Below, in pieces: positions 27,089 through 35,086 of a DNA stretch of 64,000 bases. Within the stretch, counting starts at the first letter, position 1, and each line of letters opens with the position of its first letter. Below the pieces are notes generated by a model, which saw only the letters and a program-made list of their open reading frames with translations, searched no databases and was not told the origin of the DNA. Origin of the DNA: Cylindrospermum stagnale PCC 7417 (GTDB lineage: Bacteria > Cyanobacteriota > Cyanobacteriia > Cyanobacteriales > Nostocaceae); assembly GCF_000317535.1 (NCBI RefSeq), contig NC_019757.1, positions 3,240,501 through 3,304,500 on the forward strand, read 5' to 3'. A program made the translations under genes and the position numbers.

Positions 27089-27532
27089 ATGCAACTAATC
27101 AAATATGCGACAGCTATCACAATTTCTTCTCTGTCTATATTTTCAACACCCGTCATTGCTCAAATAAACAAAGAACGGTGGGTAGATTTTGGTAAAACCA
27201 ATAGCGGTGAAACACTAAAATTAAACGAAAGCAGTATTGGGTTTCAAATGATGCTGGTAGACGATACTCTCAACAATGAAGATGGATTCTATAGCGATAA
27301 CGACAAGTTTCCCAAGATAAAAGTTGTTGTATTTGACTACAGGATTAATGGTAGGAAAAGAAGTGCATACACCAAATCCTGTAACTCTGGAAACTTGGCT
27401 CCTAATCCAACCTGGAAAACCTACACTTCTTTTATAGACTATTGGCCTCAATATTTTCTGGTTGAAGCTGACAGCCTTGCCAGCAAGAAAATGTTACAAC
27501 GGGTTTGCGCTTTAAGTTTGTACAAACATTAA
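27089..27532 (+). CDS. Exported protein of unknown function
   Basis: From the ATG at 27089 the protein has 147 residues and begins with a signal peptide (MQLIKYATAITISSLSIFST, cleavage near PVIAQ). An upstream TTG at 27050 would bury the signal. The mature part has WVDFGKTNSGETLKLNESSI and a later conserved-looking Cys pair (KSCNSG, RVCALSL). This resembles small cyanobacterial surface proteins with a 'W...G....LD..SI' pattern. No function can be assigned; it lies in the accessory stretch after VapBC. Confidence 0.7.
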   Translation: MQLIKYATAITISSLSIFSTPVIAQINKERWVDFGKTNSGETLKLNESSIGFQMMLVDDTLNNEDGFYSDNDKFPKIKVVVFDYRINGRKRSAYTKSCNSGNLAPNPTWKTYTSFIDYWPQYFLVEADSLASKKMLQRVCALSLYKH

Positions 27533-27587
27533 TCAGAAGATGAAAAGCACAAAGTATATGGAATCACTAAATCAATTTATTACTTAA

Positions 27588-28502
27588 ATGACTCGTCAAA
27601 CCCATGACCAATTTGCCAAAGAATATCTAGAGGAATTATTAGCACCTCTAGGAACCATCAGAAAGAGCGAAAAAGTTAAAAGTGAAGTTCAAGAAATTGA
27701 TGTTTGGTTTGAACCATTTTCTCCTCAACCTAAAGAGAATCTACCTTTAGGTTTATTAGGAAAAATGGCGACAACTCAGTGTTTGCTTGAGCCTTTTCGC
27801 AACCCACCCTCTGAAGTAGAAATTCGCAGTTGTTTACTCAAGTTATATGCCGTTCATGGCGATGTATTAAGGAAGTCTAAACGGGAAAACAGAAATATTT
27901 CTGAAGCTGAATTACCCATTTTATGGATTTTAACACCAACATTTTCATCTCGAATGATTCAAGGGTTAGGGGGAACAGAGGCTGATGAAGAAGATTGGGT
28001 TAAAGGGGTTTATTTTCTCCCGAATATTTTCAAAACAGCAATAGTCGCAATTCATCAGTTACCAGTTAATGAAGATACTTTATGGTTGAGAGTATTGGGG
28101 AAAGGAGGAACGCAGAAAAGAGCCGTAGAAGAATTGGCTGAACTGCCAGAACAGAACCCTTTTAGAAAGAATTTGTTAGAAATTTTAGCCGACTGGCGCA
28201 AGAATTTAGAGTTGAGAGATAATTTAAGTAGAGAAGAACAGGAAGTGATTATGAACCTATCACCAGCTTATTTACAACAACGGGAAGAGTGGAAGCAAGA
28301 AGGAAAGCAAGAAGGAAAGCAAGAAGGGCAACTTTTGATGATAGCTTGTCTTCTGGAAGGGCGGTTTGGTACTTTAGATTCTGAATTATCCGGTTTGGTT
28401 GAAAAGATTGCCCAAATTCCTATTTCAGAACGCACTCAGTTACTTCTTTCTTTGGGGAATTTATCGCGTGAGGAATTGTTAGAAAGATTGAAAAATGATT
28501 AA
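27588..28502 (+). CDS. Rpn/PD-(D/E)XK-like protein with C-terminal DUF4351
   Basis: 304 residues. The N-terminal half begins TRQTHDQFAKEYLEELLAP and contains EVQEIDVWFEP, the pattern of cyanobacterial Rpn-like putative nucleases/transposases. A triple KQEG repeat (KQEGKQEGKQEG, around residues 238-249) joins it to a C-terminal DUF4351 segment, LLEGRFGTLDSEL ... LLLSLGNLSREELLERL. Rpn proteins in other bacteria promote recombination or degrade DNA; here function is unknown and the catalytic Lys is not clear. It is a single gene in the accessory stretch. Confidence 0.75.
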   Translation: MTRQTHDQFAKEYLEELLAPLGTIRKSEKVKSEVQEIDVWFEPFSPQPKENLPLGLLGKMATTQCLLEPFRNPPSEVEIRSCLLKLYAVHGDVLRKSKRENRNISEAELPILWILTPTFSSRMIQGLGGTEADEEDWVKGVYFLPNIFKTAIVAIHQLPVNEDTLWLRVLGKGGTQKRAVEELAELPEQNPFRKNLLEILADWRKNLELRDNLSREEQEVIMNLSPAYLQQREEWKQEGKQEGKQEGQLLMIACLLEGRFGTLDSELSGLVEKIAQIPISERTQLLLSLGNLSREELLERLKND

Positions 28503-28810
28503 ACTAGCTAGGATTTTTTAGGAGTGTGCTTGTGCCGAGGAGTGCGATAGCGAAGCGCGACCTAGGAATCGCTTACTAAGTTATTAAAATCAGGTATTTA
28601 CTGCGTAATATTACTATTTAGCTGTTTCTTTGGGAAGTTAATTGTATAGCTGGTATGATATTTCTATGCAAGTCCTTAAGAGCAATTTTATTTTGATCAC
28701 GCTTTTGTAGCAGGGATTCCAGCCTTCACATGGCGGCAAATTATCTCTTGGCCACTTTTACCCCAAAAAGTATAAAATCGTTTGTTAATAATTGAAGGAG
28801 AACTAAATAA
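28503..28810. other. Intergenic region with dispersed repeat copy 3
   Basis: Positions 28526-28575 carry GTGCTTGTGCCGAGGAGTGC followed by GATAGCGAAGCGCG, a further copy of the 26094/26862 repeat with an extra tail. The rest holds no gene; a purine-rich GAAGGAG at about 28793-28799 is a good ribosome-binding site for the hemoglobin gene. Confidence 0.55.
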
Positions 28811-29173
28811 ATGACTCTTTATGAACGACTTGGCGGTTATGATGCTATTTCCGCAGTTGCTGATAATTTATTACCACGCCTACAAGCTGATCCCCAACTA
28901 GGGCGTTTTTGGCAGTATCGAGGAGATGATGGACTAAAACGGGAAAAACAATTATTAGTTGATTTCCTGTGTGCAAGTTCAGGAGGCCCCATGTACTACA
29001 CTGGACGCAATATGATGACCTCTCATCAAGGAATGAAAATTAGTGAAAATGATTGGTCTTCATTTTTAGCTCATCTTAATGCTACCCTTGAATTTTTTCA
29101 ACTTCCTCAAAACGAACGTGATGAAGTAATTGCCTTCATACAAACTACAAAGTTGGATATTGTTGAATCTTAA
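28811..29173 (+). CDS. glbN: Group 1 truncated hemoglobin (GlbN type)
   Basis: 120-residue 2-on-2 globin, binding heme and O2 or NO in the cytoplasm. It begins TLYERLGGYDAISAVADN, followed by the Phe-rich FWQYRGDD segment and YYTGRNMMTSHQGM, in which His72 is the proximal heme ligand. The glycine motifs that permit the shortened fold are visible (LGG, YTGR). Group 1 proteins in cyanobacteria are linked to NO/nitrate stress or O2 scavenging. A good ribosome-binding site precedes it. Single gene. Confidence 0.85.
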   Translation: MTLYERLGGYDAISAVADNLLPRLQADPQLGRFWQYRGDDGLKREKQLLVDFLCASSGGPMYYTGRNMMTSHQGMKISENDWSSFLAHLNATLEFFQLPQNERDEVIAFIQTTKLDIVES

Positions 29174-29190
29174 TAAGAGGATACTGGAAG

Positions 29191-29279
29191 GCGATCGCTT
29201 ATGGAGGGGTTGCGCTTGTGATGAGGAGAGCGATCGTGGTGAAGAGTGCGATAGCGAAGCGCTCCGTAGGAATCGCTTT
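29191..29279. repeat. Dispersed HIP1-containing repeat, copy 4 (compound)
   Basis: GCGCTTGTGATGAGGAGAGCGATCG is followed at once by a second unit, GTGGTGAAGAGTGCGATAGC with tail GAAGCGCTCCGTAGGAATCGC. The tail matches that of copy 3 (28526-28575), so copies 3 and 4 share an extended form. Confidence 0.6.
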
Positions 29280-29295
29280 GAGATAAAGTAACTGT

Positions 29296-29520
29296 TTACC
29301 GACTGTTGCTGATTTCCATAATCATTTCTTCTTGACGTAATTGATCCAGCGTATCAGGTAAGGTAATTGTCAGAAGTTGACGCAAATTACGATTAGTAAC
29401 GTTTCTACAGGTCAGCCAGAGAATTTGAGGAGGTATCCCTAGCCGAAAAACTAAATCAACGAAATCACTGTCTTTCGCCATAATTATGACATTTGCGATG
29501 CTTGCAGCTTCAAAAATCAG
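29296..29520 (-). pseudogene. N-terminally truncated PIN-like (DUF5615) protein
   Basis: The readable part, MAKDSDFVDLVFRLGIPPQI then LWLTCRNVTNRNLRQLL, matches the C-terminal half of DUF5615 PIN-like toxins, whose complete forms are about 110 residues. The frame continues upstream as LIFEAASIANVII and then breaks near 29520; no N-terminal half with the first catalytic Asp is present. An ATG at 29481 would give 61 residues but lacks half the active site. No antitoxin gene is adjacent. Confidence 0.7.
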
Positions 29521-29703
29521 GAATTTGCGTAATACGAGTCAATAGTTCAGTCATTGAGTTAATTAGTCAAATAACTAATCAACAATATTTTACCATGATT
29601 TTAGATGACGTTTATTATAAATTTGCTTGAGGAATATAGATGCAGAGCGACTTACATCAGAGTAAACAAATATTCCATAACCTGTAACGCAAAGTTAAAT
29701 CTC

Positions 29704-29759
29704 TTTTTAACGCAGAGGATCGCGTAGTATTTCTTTGCGTTCCTCTGCGTTAAAAAAAA
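29704..29759. repeat. Inverted repeat TTAACGCAGAGGA / TCCTCTGCGTTAA
   Basis: TTTTTAACGCAGAGGA and TCCTCTGCGTTAAAAAA face each other across about 30 bases, ending at the pyrE stop codon. It may help end pyrE transcription, but the GCAGAGGA word is also a dispersed Nostoc repeat (see 40959-40986). Confidence 0.6.
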
Positions 29760-29760
29760 C

Positions 29761-30378
29761 TCAATTTATCTGCCGATATCTTTCTTGAAGATCCGTAATT
29801 GAAAACAAAGTTTGAAACTGTAATTCAGAAGTTTGGTATAATTCCGCTCCACCTTGCAGCCTGTCTATCAGGGAAATCACTTGGGTGACACTATAACCTG
29901 CGTCCCGCAAACGTTCAACCGCTTTTAAAGCAGATTGCCCAGTAGTAACTACATCTTCCAAAACCACTACTTTTGCACCTTCTGGTAAAGTGGGACCTTC
30001 AATGTAAGCCTTTGTTCCGTGTCCCTTAGCTTCTTTGCGAATAATCAGCGCGGGAATTGGTCGGTTTTCATAGACAGAAACTACACTCACCGCTGTTACC
30101 ATTGGATCAGCGCCTAGTGTTAAACCGGCTACAGCCTGGGTATCCTCAGGTAGTAAGGAGAACAGCAACCGCCCTACAGCTAAAGCGCCTTGGGGGTGGA
30201 GTGTTACCTGTTTGCCATTGATATAGTATGAACTGCGTTGTCCAGACGAAAGGACAAAATCACCCTCTTTATAAGCAAGCTGGCAAAATAAATCTAGTAA
30301 ATTGTGGCGCAGGGTAGTTAAATCAGCAGTAGTTGCCCAAATATTTGATTGGTTGAGAATTTCAGTAGAATAAGTCAT
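29761..30378 (-). CDS. pyrE: Orotate phosphoribosyltransferase
   Basis: Makes orotidine 5'-phosphate from orotate and PRPP in pyrimidine synthesis. The 205-residue protein has the orotate-binding region SSGQRSSYYINGKQV, TLGADPMVTAV, the flexible loop RKEAKGHGT, and the PRPP-binding VVVLEDVVTTGQSAL. Length and motifs match bacterial PyrE. It starts at ATG 30378, divergent from the exported protein at 30480, and ends at the inverted repeat at 29704-29759. Confidence 0.95.
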   Translation of the reverse strand: MTYSTEILNQSNIWATTADLTTLRHNLLDLFCQLAYKEGDFVLSSGQRSSYYINGKQVTLHPQGALAVGRLLFSLLPEDTQAVAGLTLGADPMVTAVSVVSVYENRPIPALIIRKEAKGHGTKAYIEGPTLPEGAKVVVLEDVVTTGQSALKAVERLRDAGYSVTQVISLIDRLQGGAELYQTSELQFQTLFSITDLQERYRQIN

Positions 30379-30479
30379 TACAAGACATTCAAAGTTGTGC
30401 TACACCAAAGATTGAACTCATCAGAGTTCTGAAATTAAGCATAAGTTAAGATTCGCCCAAAAACTGAGGAGTGATCAAC

Positions 30480-30914
30480 ATGGGTATAAAATTTAAATCC
30501 CTGAGTGGTTTATTGGTGCTGCTAGCTGTTAGTGTTGCGTTTCCATCAGTGGCATCTGCCGATATGGAAACACCAAATGCTCAAACGCCGAATGATACAT
30601 TTGAGAACGCTTATTTTAGGTACGATCGCAATTTCTACGAAAATCAAAGCCCGAAACGCCAGCTAGACTCGCTACTTGGAATCGGTTCGGGCGTCCAAAA
30701 CTCTTTCCCAGAAAATGAAATTGCCAGAGATGCTGAGTTAGTTAACACTCTCTATCGCGATGTTCTTGCCCAGCAATCTACCAATGATCCATATCTTCGC
30801 AGCCCAGATTTACCAAATCCTTACGACTCTTCCCTGCTGACTTCTCCGCGCTACAATGGCGATAAGCTGAAAGTCGGGACTGAATTCCGGTTTGAAACTG
30901 TACAATCTCGCTAA
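30480..30914 (+). CDS. Exported protein of unknown function
   Basis: 144 residues from ATG 30480; GAGGAG ten bases upstream supports this start over the in-frame GTG at 30471. A signal peptide (MGIKFKSLSGLLVLLAVSVA, cleavage near VASA) leads to a Pro/Asn/Asp-rich, acidic mature part with no cysteine. NPYDSSLLTSPRYNG and the end GTEFRFETVQ resemble small lumenal or periplasmic cyanobacterial proteins, but I recognise no family. Divergent from pyrE. Confidence 0.75.
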   Translation: MGIKFKSLSGLLVLLAVSVAFPSVASADMETPNAQTPNDTFENAYFRYDRNFYENQSPKRQLDSLLGIGSGVQNSFPENEIARDAELVNTLYRDVLAQQSTNDPYLRSPDLPNPYDSSLLTSPRYNGDKLKVGTEFRFETVQSR

Positions 30915-31138
30915 AATTCTTGAGCGCTGAGTTCTGAGAAGGCCAGGAAAGAAGTTTATGGTAATAATTTTTTTTACCATCATCCTCCATCCTGCGCCAC
31001 CTAAAACGGGCCAACTTGAGCCTATGACTCAAGACTCAGTACTCAGTAAGTTAATGCTTGTAATCCTGTAGTTTCGCTCGCTCCCAAAAATTATTGGGAG
31101 TTAAACAAGGGATACATTGCCCGTTTTTAATGATTTAG

Positions 31139-31211
31139 TGCGCCCTGCCGGAATCGAACCAGCCTGAAAACGAATTATGAGTTCGCCGCCTCCCCAATCG
31201 GCCAAGGGCGC
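31139..31211 (-). tRNA. tRNA with CAU anticodon (tRNA-Ile2 or tRNA-Met)
   Basis: A 73-nt cloverleaf folds on the minus strand: 7-bp acceptor GCGCCCT/AGGGCGC with discriminator A, D arm GCC/GGC, anticodon stem GCGAA/TTCGT with loop CTCATAA (anticodon CAT), and T arm GCTGG/CCGGC with loop TTCGATT. CCA is not encoded. The first pair is G-C, so it is not a bacterial initiator by that feature. The CTCATAAT context resembles lysidine-modified tRNA-Ile2; elongator Met remains possible. Confidence 0.9.
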
Positions 31212-31502
31212 TTATTTTGTTGGTTTTTGGGCAGATGTGAGTCGATGAATCCAACCCTTAGGTAGTCCCAAACTGCTATTATTAGCGTGAGTTAGTCGTT
31301 TAATACGCTTGAATAAGCAACTCGATTATAACATAAGTTCACAGCATGTGAGCAATTTAAAGTAGTTAAGCAGATTTTGATCACACAAAATTTGACGATG
31401 AAATATTGCAGACTAATATTGATTAAGTTCCTTTAAGGATTGAGGTACACCGCTTCAATACTTTTAAATAGATCAGCATGCTTCTGTAATAGCTTGTCAG
31501 CG

Positions 31503-32198
31503 ATGAAACTAAATTCCACTGTACTTCTAACGTTGATTTTGTTAACCCTGATGTTGGGAGCAGGTTCTGTGAGTGGGTTGTTGGGGTTTAATATGGGGAG
31601 TTCAGCACTTAAAGGTGTTACCACACCAGATGGTCGTCCCATAACCAAATTTACCAGTAGCAAGACAGCTAACGCGCAACAGGGAGGGATAGAGCTATTA
31701 AAAGAGGAGGAAATCCTCAAAATTGTCAAGTCACGGACCGATGGCAAGGCCAAGTCCGCTAAACCAGAAAAGCTAGAGGAAGATGAAGAAGAAAGCAGCA
31801 AGCCTAAACCCAAGGAAAAGCCCAAGGAAGTAGCTGAAGAAAAACCCCTACCAGGATTTCCGGTTACTGCCGAAAATGAGGGTGTGCTCCTATCTGTGCA
31901 ATCTGCTCGCTATTCTGGCGGTGATTTAATCCTAAAAGTGAAAATGCAGAACAAAGGTGCTGATTCTGTGCGCTTCCTGTACAGTTTTTTGGATGTCACA
32001 GATGAAAAAGGACGAACGCTGAGTGCTATTACAGAGGGTTTACCAGCGGAATTGCCAGCAAATGGCCCAACTTTTTCAGGTACAGTCAGCATTCCCTCAG
32101 CCTTACTCGATGATGTGAAAAAGATCTCTCTGGCGCTAACGGATTATCCTGCTCAAAAATTGAAGTTACAGGTGTCAGATATTCCTGTAGAAAGATAG
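31503..32198 (+). CDS. Exported/membrane-anchored protein with charged linker
   Basis: 231 residues from ATG 31503 (MKLNSTVLLTLILLTLMLGA), which starts with a hydrophobic anchor or signal sequence. A strongly charged low-complexity linker (EKLEEDEEESSKPKPKEKPK region, residues ~85-115) follows, then a beta-rich domain (GVLLSVQSARYSGGDLILKV, NKGADSVRFLYSFLDV) that looks like an Ig-like or DUF4352-like fold. No enzyme motif. It probably sits in the periplasm. Function unknown. Confidence 0.75.
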   Translation: MKLNSTVLLTLILLTLMLGAGSVSGLLGFNMGSSALKGVTTPDGRPITKFTSSKTANAQQGGIELLKEEEILKIVKSRTDGKAKSAKPEKLEEDEEESSKPKPKEKPKEVAEEKPLPGFPVTAENEGVLLSVQSARYSGGDLILKVKMQNKGADSVRFLYSFLDVTDEKGRTLSAITEGLPAELPANGPTFSGTVSIPSALLDDVKKISLALTDYPAQKLKLQVSDIPVER

Positions 32199-32495
32199 GA
32201 GGACAAGATAGCGATTTGTGATTTGTGATTGGGGTTTTTGCTGTTCAATCCAAAATACATCAGGGGATCTCCTTGCCGAATCCTGTCGGAGATGCTGCAC
32301 GTTAGCGTATCCTGACGGGATGCCTATGGTGGATAGCTCCTTTGTAAGCGTTGCTCTCCCAAAGAGAGCAAGAGGCACGGCACGCTCATGGGGAGCCACT
32401 GCGTTGCTCTGGTTCCCAGAGTTGAAGCAAGTGGCGTGGAAACAAGAGAGTTCTGCGCGTTGCCTCACCAAAATCCAAAATCAAAGAGTAGGGGC
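32199..32495. other. Repeat-rich spacer before the CBS membrane protein
   Basis: The stretch contains repeat-like words typical of Nostoc intergenic DNA (GTTGCTCTCCCAAAGAGAGCAAG around 32350-32372, and AAAATCCAAAATC at 32469-32481, a heptamer-type repeat). A reading frame runs through it into the downstream gene but is not family-like. Confidence 0.5.
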
Positions 32496-33869
32496 GTGAG
32501 TTTTACACGAGCTTTGGCGGTGAGTGGTTTTCCTAGCTTAAGTTGGACAGATGTAGGGCTGCGATTGTTGTCAGTGCTACTGCTGATTGCGATCAATGCC
32601 TTTTTTGTGACGGCAGAGTTCTCAATGGTGACGGTGCGGCGATCGCGTATTCACCAGCTAGTTCAGGCTGGGGACATTCCAGCGATCGCCGTTGAGATGC
32701 TGCAACGCAGTATTGACAGGTTGCTATCTACAACCCAGTTAGGCATTACCCTGTCTAGTTTGGCACTGGGGTGGATTGGAGAAAGTACGATTGTTGTGTT
32801 GGTCAATGCCTGGTTGAAATCCTGGCCTTTACCAATCAAAATAACCAACTTCCTAGCTCATTCTCTATCAATTCCGATCGCCTTTTTTCTGATTGCCTAT
32901 CTGCAAATTGTTTTAGGGGAATTATTCCCCAAGTCAGTGGCGATGTTTTATTCAGAAAAGCTGGCGCGGTTTTTGGGGCCTTCAGTCAAAGCGATCGTCC
33001 GTTTTTTCAGCCCCTTCATCTGGATTCTCAATCAATCAACCCGCTGGCTGTTGCGACTGTTTGGCATTCAATATACAGGTCAAAGCTGGAGACCACCAGT
33101 GACTCCAGAAGAATTACAACTGATTATCTCTACAGAACGAGAATCCACTGGGTTAGAGCTTTCAGAGCGGGAACTGCTGAATAATGTCTTTGAGTTCGGG
33201 GATGTCACAGCGCAAGATGTAATGATTCCCCGTACTGGCATTGTTGCTCTACCCCAAGAAGCCACCTTTCAAACATTACTCCAGGAAATGACATCTACTG
33301 GTCACTCGCGCTATCCCATCGTTGGTGAATCTTTAGACGACATTCGCGGCATTGTTTACTTTAAAGATTTAGCAAAACCCTTAGCTGTGGGTAAGCTGAC
33401 CTTAGAGACACAGATCCAACCTTGGATGCGTCCGGCCCGGTTTGTACCGGAACACACGCCCTTGAGTGAACTATTACCGATGATGCAGCAAGAGAAACCA
33501 GCAATGGTCATGGTAGTAAATGAATTTGGCGGTATTGTCGGGCTGGTAACCATCCAAGATGTAATTAACGAAATCATTGGCGACTCCAGCGAACCTGACA
33601 GCAGCGATGACCTCATGATCCAGATGTTAGACAATCAGACATTTTTGGTGCAAGCTCAGGTCAACCTGGAAGAACTCAATCAAGTTTTGCATCTCAATTT
33701 ACCCTTGACGAGGGAATACCAGACCCTGGGGGGATTTTTACTTTACCAGATGCAGAAAATCCCGGCTAAAGGCGAAACATTTTGCTATCAAAATCTCGAA
33801 TTTACCGTGGTGTCAGTCATTGGGCCACGGCTACACCAAATTCAACTCCGACGCTTGCACAGTGAGTAG
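32496..33869 (+). CDS. CNNM/HlyC-CorC type membrane protein (DUF21, CBS pair, CorC_HlyC domain)
   Basis: 457 residues from GTG 32496, the only start that places the first transmembrane helix near the N-terminus (LSVLLLIAINAFFVTAEFSM). DUF21 contributes four membrane segments up to ~residue 190. Two CBS motifs follow (VTAQDVMIPRTGIVAL, TGHSRYPIVGESLDDIRGIV and VMVVNEFGGIVGLVTIQDVI), then a CorC_HlyC C-terminal domain. Relatives are Mg/Co efflux proteins; 'hemolysin' in old annotations is misleading. Convergent with queC, with a heptamer repeat at the junction. Confidence 0.9.
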   Translation: MSFTRALAVSGFPSLSWTDVGLRLLSVLLLIAINAFFVTAEFSMVTVRRSRIHQLVQAGDIPAIAVEMLQRSIDRLLSTTQLGITLSSLALGWIGESTIVVLVNAWLKSWPLPIKITNFLAHSLSIPIAFFLIAYLQIVLGELFPKSVAMFYSEKLARFLGPSVKAIVRFFSPFIWILNQSTRWLLRLFGIQYTGQSWRPPVTPEELQLIISTERESTGLELSERELLNNVFEFGDVTAQDVMIPRTGIVALPQEATFQTLLQEMTSTGHSRYPIVGESLDDIRGIVYFKDLAKPLAVGKLTLETQIQPWMRPARFVPEHTPLSELLPMMQQEKPAMVMVVNEFGGIVGLVTIQDVINEIIGDSSEPDSSDDLMIQMLDNQTFLVQAQVNLEELNQVLHLNLPLTREYQTLGGFLLYQMQKIPAKGETFCYQNLEFTVVSVIGPRLHQIQLRRLHSE

Positions 33870-33892
33870 TCGGGGATTGGAGACTGGGGATC

Positions 33893-33923
33893 ATATTTAA
33901 TTTAAAATTTAAAATTTAAAATT
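33893..33923. repeat. Heptamer repeat (TTTAAAA-type) containing the queC stop codon
   Basis: ATTTAA/TTTAAAA units repeat about four times. On the minus strand the units read ATTTTAA, and the TAA stop of queC at 33909 is one of them. The last QueC residues (KNFKF) are encoded by the repeat. Confidence 0.8.
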
Positions 33924-34604
33924 TTTGTCCTCAGCGTAAAGAAGCGGGTCTTTTAATCCCAATTCGGCAAAAGCTGCTAACCGCAAGCGGCAAGAATCAC
34001 AGACGCCACAAGCAATATCACCACCATCATAGCAAGACCAAGTTAGCTTCCAAGGTACTCCTAATTGGTTACCAAGTTGGATAATTTCGGTTTTTTTCAA
34101 ATTAATCAGGGGTGCGACAATGCTGATTGGTTGTCCCTCGCGACCTTGTTTAGTTCCCAAGCGGAAAACGTCCTGCATCGCCTGGATATAGTCGGGACGA
34201 CAATCAGGATATCCAGAGTAATCTAAGGCATTGACGCCGATATAAACACGTTCAGCGGCGATCGTTTCGGCGTACCCTAGGGCGAAACTTAAAAAGATCG
34301 TATTGCGGGCTGGGACATAGGTTACAGGGATGTTTTGAGACATTTCATCTAGGCTACGCTCTTGGGGTAATGCGATCGCATCATCCGTCAGTGCGGAACC
34401 ACCCCATTGCCGTAAATCAAAATTAACCACCTGATGTTTTACCACCCCATTGGTTTGAGCGACAAGCAGGGCAGACTGTAACTCTCGTCGGTGTCGCTGC
34501 TGGTAATCAAAAGAAATGGCGTGACACTCACAACCGTCTGCCTTTGCTTGATATAGAACTGTGGAAGAGTCTAATCCCCCAGACAACAGAATTACAGCTT
34601 TCAT
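33909..34604 (-). CDS. queC: 7-cyano-7-deazaguanine synthase QueC
   Basis: ATP-dependent ligase making preQ0 from 7-carboxy-7-deazaguanine in queuosine synthesis. The 231-residue protein has the PP-loop VILLSGGLDSSTVLYQA and the zinc site CYDGG...CGVCDSC near the C-terminus. Length matches the family. queA, the later step of the same pathway, is at 60434 in this window but not linked. The stop codon and last residues are inside a heptamer repeat. Confidence 0.95.
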   Translation of the reverse strand: MKAVILLSGGLDSSTVLYQAKADGCECHAISFDYQQRHRRELQSALLVAQTNGVVKHQVVNFDLRQWGGSALTDDAIALPQERSLDEMSQNIPVTYVPARNTIFLSFALGYAETIAAERVYIGVNALDYSGYPDCRPDYIQAMQDVFRLGTKQGREGQPISIVAPLINLKKTEIIQLGNQLGVPWKLTWSCYDGGDIACGVCDSCRLRLAAFAELGLKDPLLYAEDKNFKF

Positions 34605-35086
34605 AAAACCTCGTGGTAAGTGTGGAAACGTAATTATGGATAAATTATTTAAGCTATCGGGGAGGCAATTCCTGAGAAAATCTGGTTGAAGATCAGGATT
34701 ACCGTATTTCTGCTAATATTTAGTAATTTTTTTGACAAAAAGAGTGATTGATTTTCAATGGTGTCAATCGGACATTTATCCCAGTAATTAATTGCCCAAC
34801 TGATAGCTGGGAATTTCTACTGAGGTCTTACGGAGTTTTAAAAGTCAATAAAAAAACAAATTGTCTTTTGTCTAGCGGACAAACAATAGCTCAATTTAGA
34901 CTTGTCCATCCAAATAACAGCCCGATGACGGGAACTGATTATAAACTTTGAAATTCTTCATAAATAGAACCACTATGTTACCATCTTGATGGTTTTAGAC
35001 GGATCGCGTATGGCATTTAAGTATAAAGGCCAACGACCGCAGCGTCTCTAAATTTGGTGGTTGAGGAGATAATAGTGCAAGATAGC
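34605..35086. other. Intergenic region, no gene seen
   Basis: A+T-rich region between divergent queC and the oxidoreductase gene. A 67-codon open frame at 34748-34951 has no family-like pattern and starts with a poor codon, so I do not call it. The spacer must contain both promoters. Confidence 0.5.

Noticed and set aside
32388-32495. N-terminal extension of the CBS membrane protein
   Set aside because: The extra 36 residues come from repeat-like DNA and would place hydrophilic, non-family residues before the first membrane helix; GTG 32496 fits.
34748-34951. 67-codon frame between queC and the oxidoreductase
   Set aside because: No start signal, no recognisable pattern, and it occupies the promoter region of two divergent genes.
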